From: Candidatus Parabacteroides intestinavium
Lineage (GTDB): Bacteria > Bacteroidota > Bacteroidia > Bacteroidales > Tannerellaceae
Assembly (NCBI GenBank): GCA_019118725.1
Contig: DWYO01000305.1
Location: forward strand, 1 to 7,751
Direction of reading: 5' to 3'
DNA length: 7,751 nt
Below the pieces are notes generated by a model. The model did no database searches. It was not told the origin of the DNA and saw nothing but the letters and a program-made list of their open reading frames with translations. Positions 6,666 through 7,751 of the stretch are shown here, piece by piece (position 1 is the first letter of the stretch; every line of letters starts with the position of its first letter). The position numbers and the translations under genes were made by a program.

Positions 6666-7640
6666 ATGGCAAAGAATTTATTTTTATCAGTAGCACTGGC
6701 TTGTATGGCCGGTTTAGTGGGTTGTAGTGGGAATAACAATTCTGCGGATGAGGAGGCCCCCGAAAAAGAGCCTCCTGTAGAGGTGGTTTCTACGACATTA
6801 CCTATCGCAGATCCCTATATTTTACTTTATGACGGAATGTATTACGCCTATGGGACCTCCGGTGACAATGGTTTTGAGGTATATACTTCGGATGATTTGG
6901 AGACCTGGAAGCGTTCGTCTGCCATGGCTTTGAACAAACAAGATTCATACGCTGACCGCTGGTTTTGGGCTCCGGAGGTTTATTATGTGGAGAAAGCAAA
7001 AAAGTTTTATCTCTTTTATTCAGCGGACGAACATATCTGCGTAGCCACTTCAGACTCACCTTATGGTCCTTTTGTACAAGACGAGAAGAAACCGATCCGG
7101 GAGGAGAAAAGCATAGATACTTCGGTATTTTTTGACGATGACGGGAAGGCGTATTTGTATTTTGTACGTTTCACGGACGGAAATGTTATCTGGGTAGCCG
7201 AGCTGAACGATGATTTGAAGTCTATCAAAGAGGAGACCTTAACCCAGTGCTTTGCTGCAGAAGAGCCTTGGGAACTAATCCTTCCGAAGGTGGTAGAAGG
7301 CCCGTCGGTAATCAAACAAGGTGATACGTATTACCTGATGTATTCGGCTAATGGCTATACGAGCCAGGATTATGCGGTAGGATATGCTACCTCGAAATCT
7401 CCGTTCGGCCCGTGGAAGAAGTACGAGAAAAACCCGATCCTGCATAACTATAAAGGATTGGTGGGTGTAGGGCATGGCGCTCCATTCATCGATAAGGAGG
7501 GAAAGATGCGTTATGTATTTCATGCTCATAAGAGCACGACCGAGATTCATCCGCGTGATGCGTATGTAGTGGATATGTCTTTGGAAAATGGAGTAATAAC
7601 TTTAGACGGGAATCTGGTTCGTCCGAGAGTTGTGAAATAA
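6666..7640 (+). CDS. GH43 glycoside hydrolase lipoprotein, second and divergent
   Basis: This is a second predicted GH43 beta-propeller enzyme, a 324-residue lipoprotein. The signal peptide ends in LVGC with C20 as the lipidated cysteine. The linker is Asn- and Glu-rich (NNNSADEEAPEKE, 23-35). The catalytic triad is readable: base D49 in IADPYIL, pKa modulator D151 in SIDTSVF, and acid E211 in VVEGPSV. Supporting motifs are FWAPEVYY (100-107), repeated SDSPYGPF / SKSPFGPW blade motifs (~129-136, 243-250), GVGHG (267-271) and VFHAHK (284-289). It has no appended beta-sandwich or carbohydrate-binding domain. It lacks the CCxG-type motif of its neighbour, so the pair is not a recent tandem duplication. 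An exo-acting alpha-L-arabinofuranosidase or beta-xylosidase would fit beside an endo-acting partner, but that is inference and I cannot assign the subfamily. It follows the first GH43 by 45 bp, surely in the same transcript, and is the last gene before a terminator. Confidence 0.9.
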   Translation: MAKNLFLSVALACMAGLVGCSGNNNSADEEAPEKEPPVEVVSTTLPIADPYILLYDGMYYAYGTSGDNGFEVYTSDDLETWKRSSAMALNKQDSYADRWFWAPEVYYVEKAKKFYLFYSADEHICVATSDSPYGPFVQDEKKPIREEKSIDTSVFFDDDGKAYLYFVRFTDGNVIWVAELNDDLKSIKEETLTQCFAAEEPWELILPKVVEGPSVIKQGDTYYLMYSANGYTSQDYAVGYATSKSPFGPWKKYEKNPILHNYKGLVGVGHGAPFIDKEGKMRYVFHAHKSTTEIHPRDAYVVDMSLENGVITLDGNLVRPRVVK

Positions 7641-7651
7641 TAATTATACGT

Positions 7652-7689
7652 AAAAAGGCGTCAGACAAATGGGTTTGATGCCTTTTTTT
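7652..7689 (+). terminator. Intrinsic terminator of the operon
   Basis: The strand pairs AAAAAGGCGTCAGAC (7652-7666) with GGTTTGATGCCTTTTT lacking its first base (7673-7687) around a 6-nt loop. This gives 15 pairs including two G-U wobbles, and runs into seven consecutive T at 7683-7689. It begins 11 nt after the stop codon of the second GH43 gene. The A-run on the 5' side makes it partly symmetrical, so it could also stop transcription arriving from the opposite strand. Confidence 0.88.
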
Positions 7690-7723
7690 GTTCTTAATAA
7701 AGGGATATTTGTGAAAAATGTAA

Positions 7724-7731
7724 TAATTTTG
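7724..7731 (+). promoter_or_regulatory. Possible -7 box for a gene beyond the window
   Basis: TAATTTTG matches the Bacteroidota -7 consensus TAnnTTTG and lies after the operon terminator, where a promoter for the next transcription unit could be. The nearest upstream TTTG (7708-7711) is only 12 bp away, too close for a -33 element. The region is AT-rich, so the match may be chance. Confidence 0.2.
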
Positions 7732-7751
7732 TTTTGAAACATGGTTGTAAC

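Noticed and set aside
5559..7640. The two GH43 genes as a recent tandem duplication
   Set aside because: Outside the common family motifs the proteins differ throughout, with different motif sets, spacing and linkers. They are distinct branches of the family.

Overview
The window is a compact carbohydrate-uptake operon of the starch-utilisation-system (Sus) type, as found in polysaccharide utilization loci (PULs) of Bacteroidota. The organism is most likely a gut Bacteroidales such as Bacteroides or Parabacteroides. The reasons are the adjacent SusC/SusD pair, lipoprotein signal peptides on SusD and both enzymes, A/T-rich start regions without clear Shine-Dalgarno sequences, and TAnnTTTG-like promoter boxes. 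I cannot name the species from the sequence alone.

Layout, all genes on the + strand. Positions 1-212 are an AT-rich leader with a plausible Bacteroides-type promoter (26-56), short direct repeats and a weak hairpin close to the first start codon. Next come a SusC-like TonB-dependent outer-membrane transporter (213-3554) and, 12 bp later, its SusD-like glycan-binding lipoprotein partner (3567-5375). A 183-bp gap holds a perfect 12-bp inverted repeat without a T-tract (5405-5452) and a perfect TAnnTTTG box (5523-5530), so the enzymes may be expressed differently from susCD. Two lipoprotein glycoside hydrolases of family GH43 follow. The first (5559-6620) carries motifs of the endo-arabinanase-like branch. 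The second (6666-7640) is a divergent single-domain GH43. A strong intrinsic terminator (7652-7689) closes the operon, and the last ~60 bp are intergenic.

Working model (inference): the two GH43 lipoproteins trim an arabinose- or xylose-containing glycan, SusD captures the oligosaccharides at the cell surface, and the TonB-powered SusC imports them. No regulator, GH51, inner-membrane transporter or sugar-catabolism gene is in view, so the PUL may extend upstream or the system may rely on enzymes encoded elsewhere. All four genes look intact. I see no mobile element, CRISPR array, tRNA or rRNA. The genes belong to known families; the parts worth a second look are the non-coding structure between susD and the first GH43 gene, the leader repeats, and the substrate of the enzyme pair.
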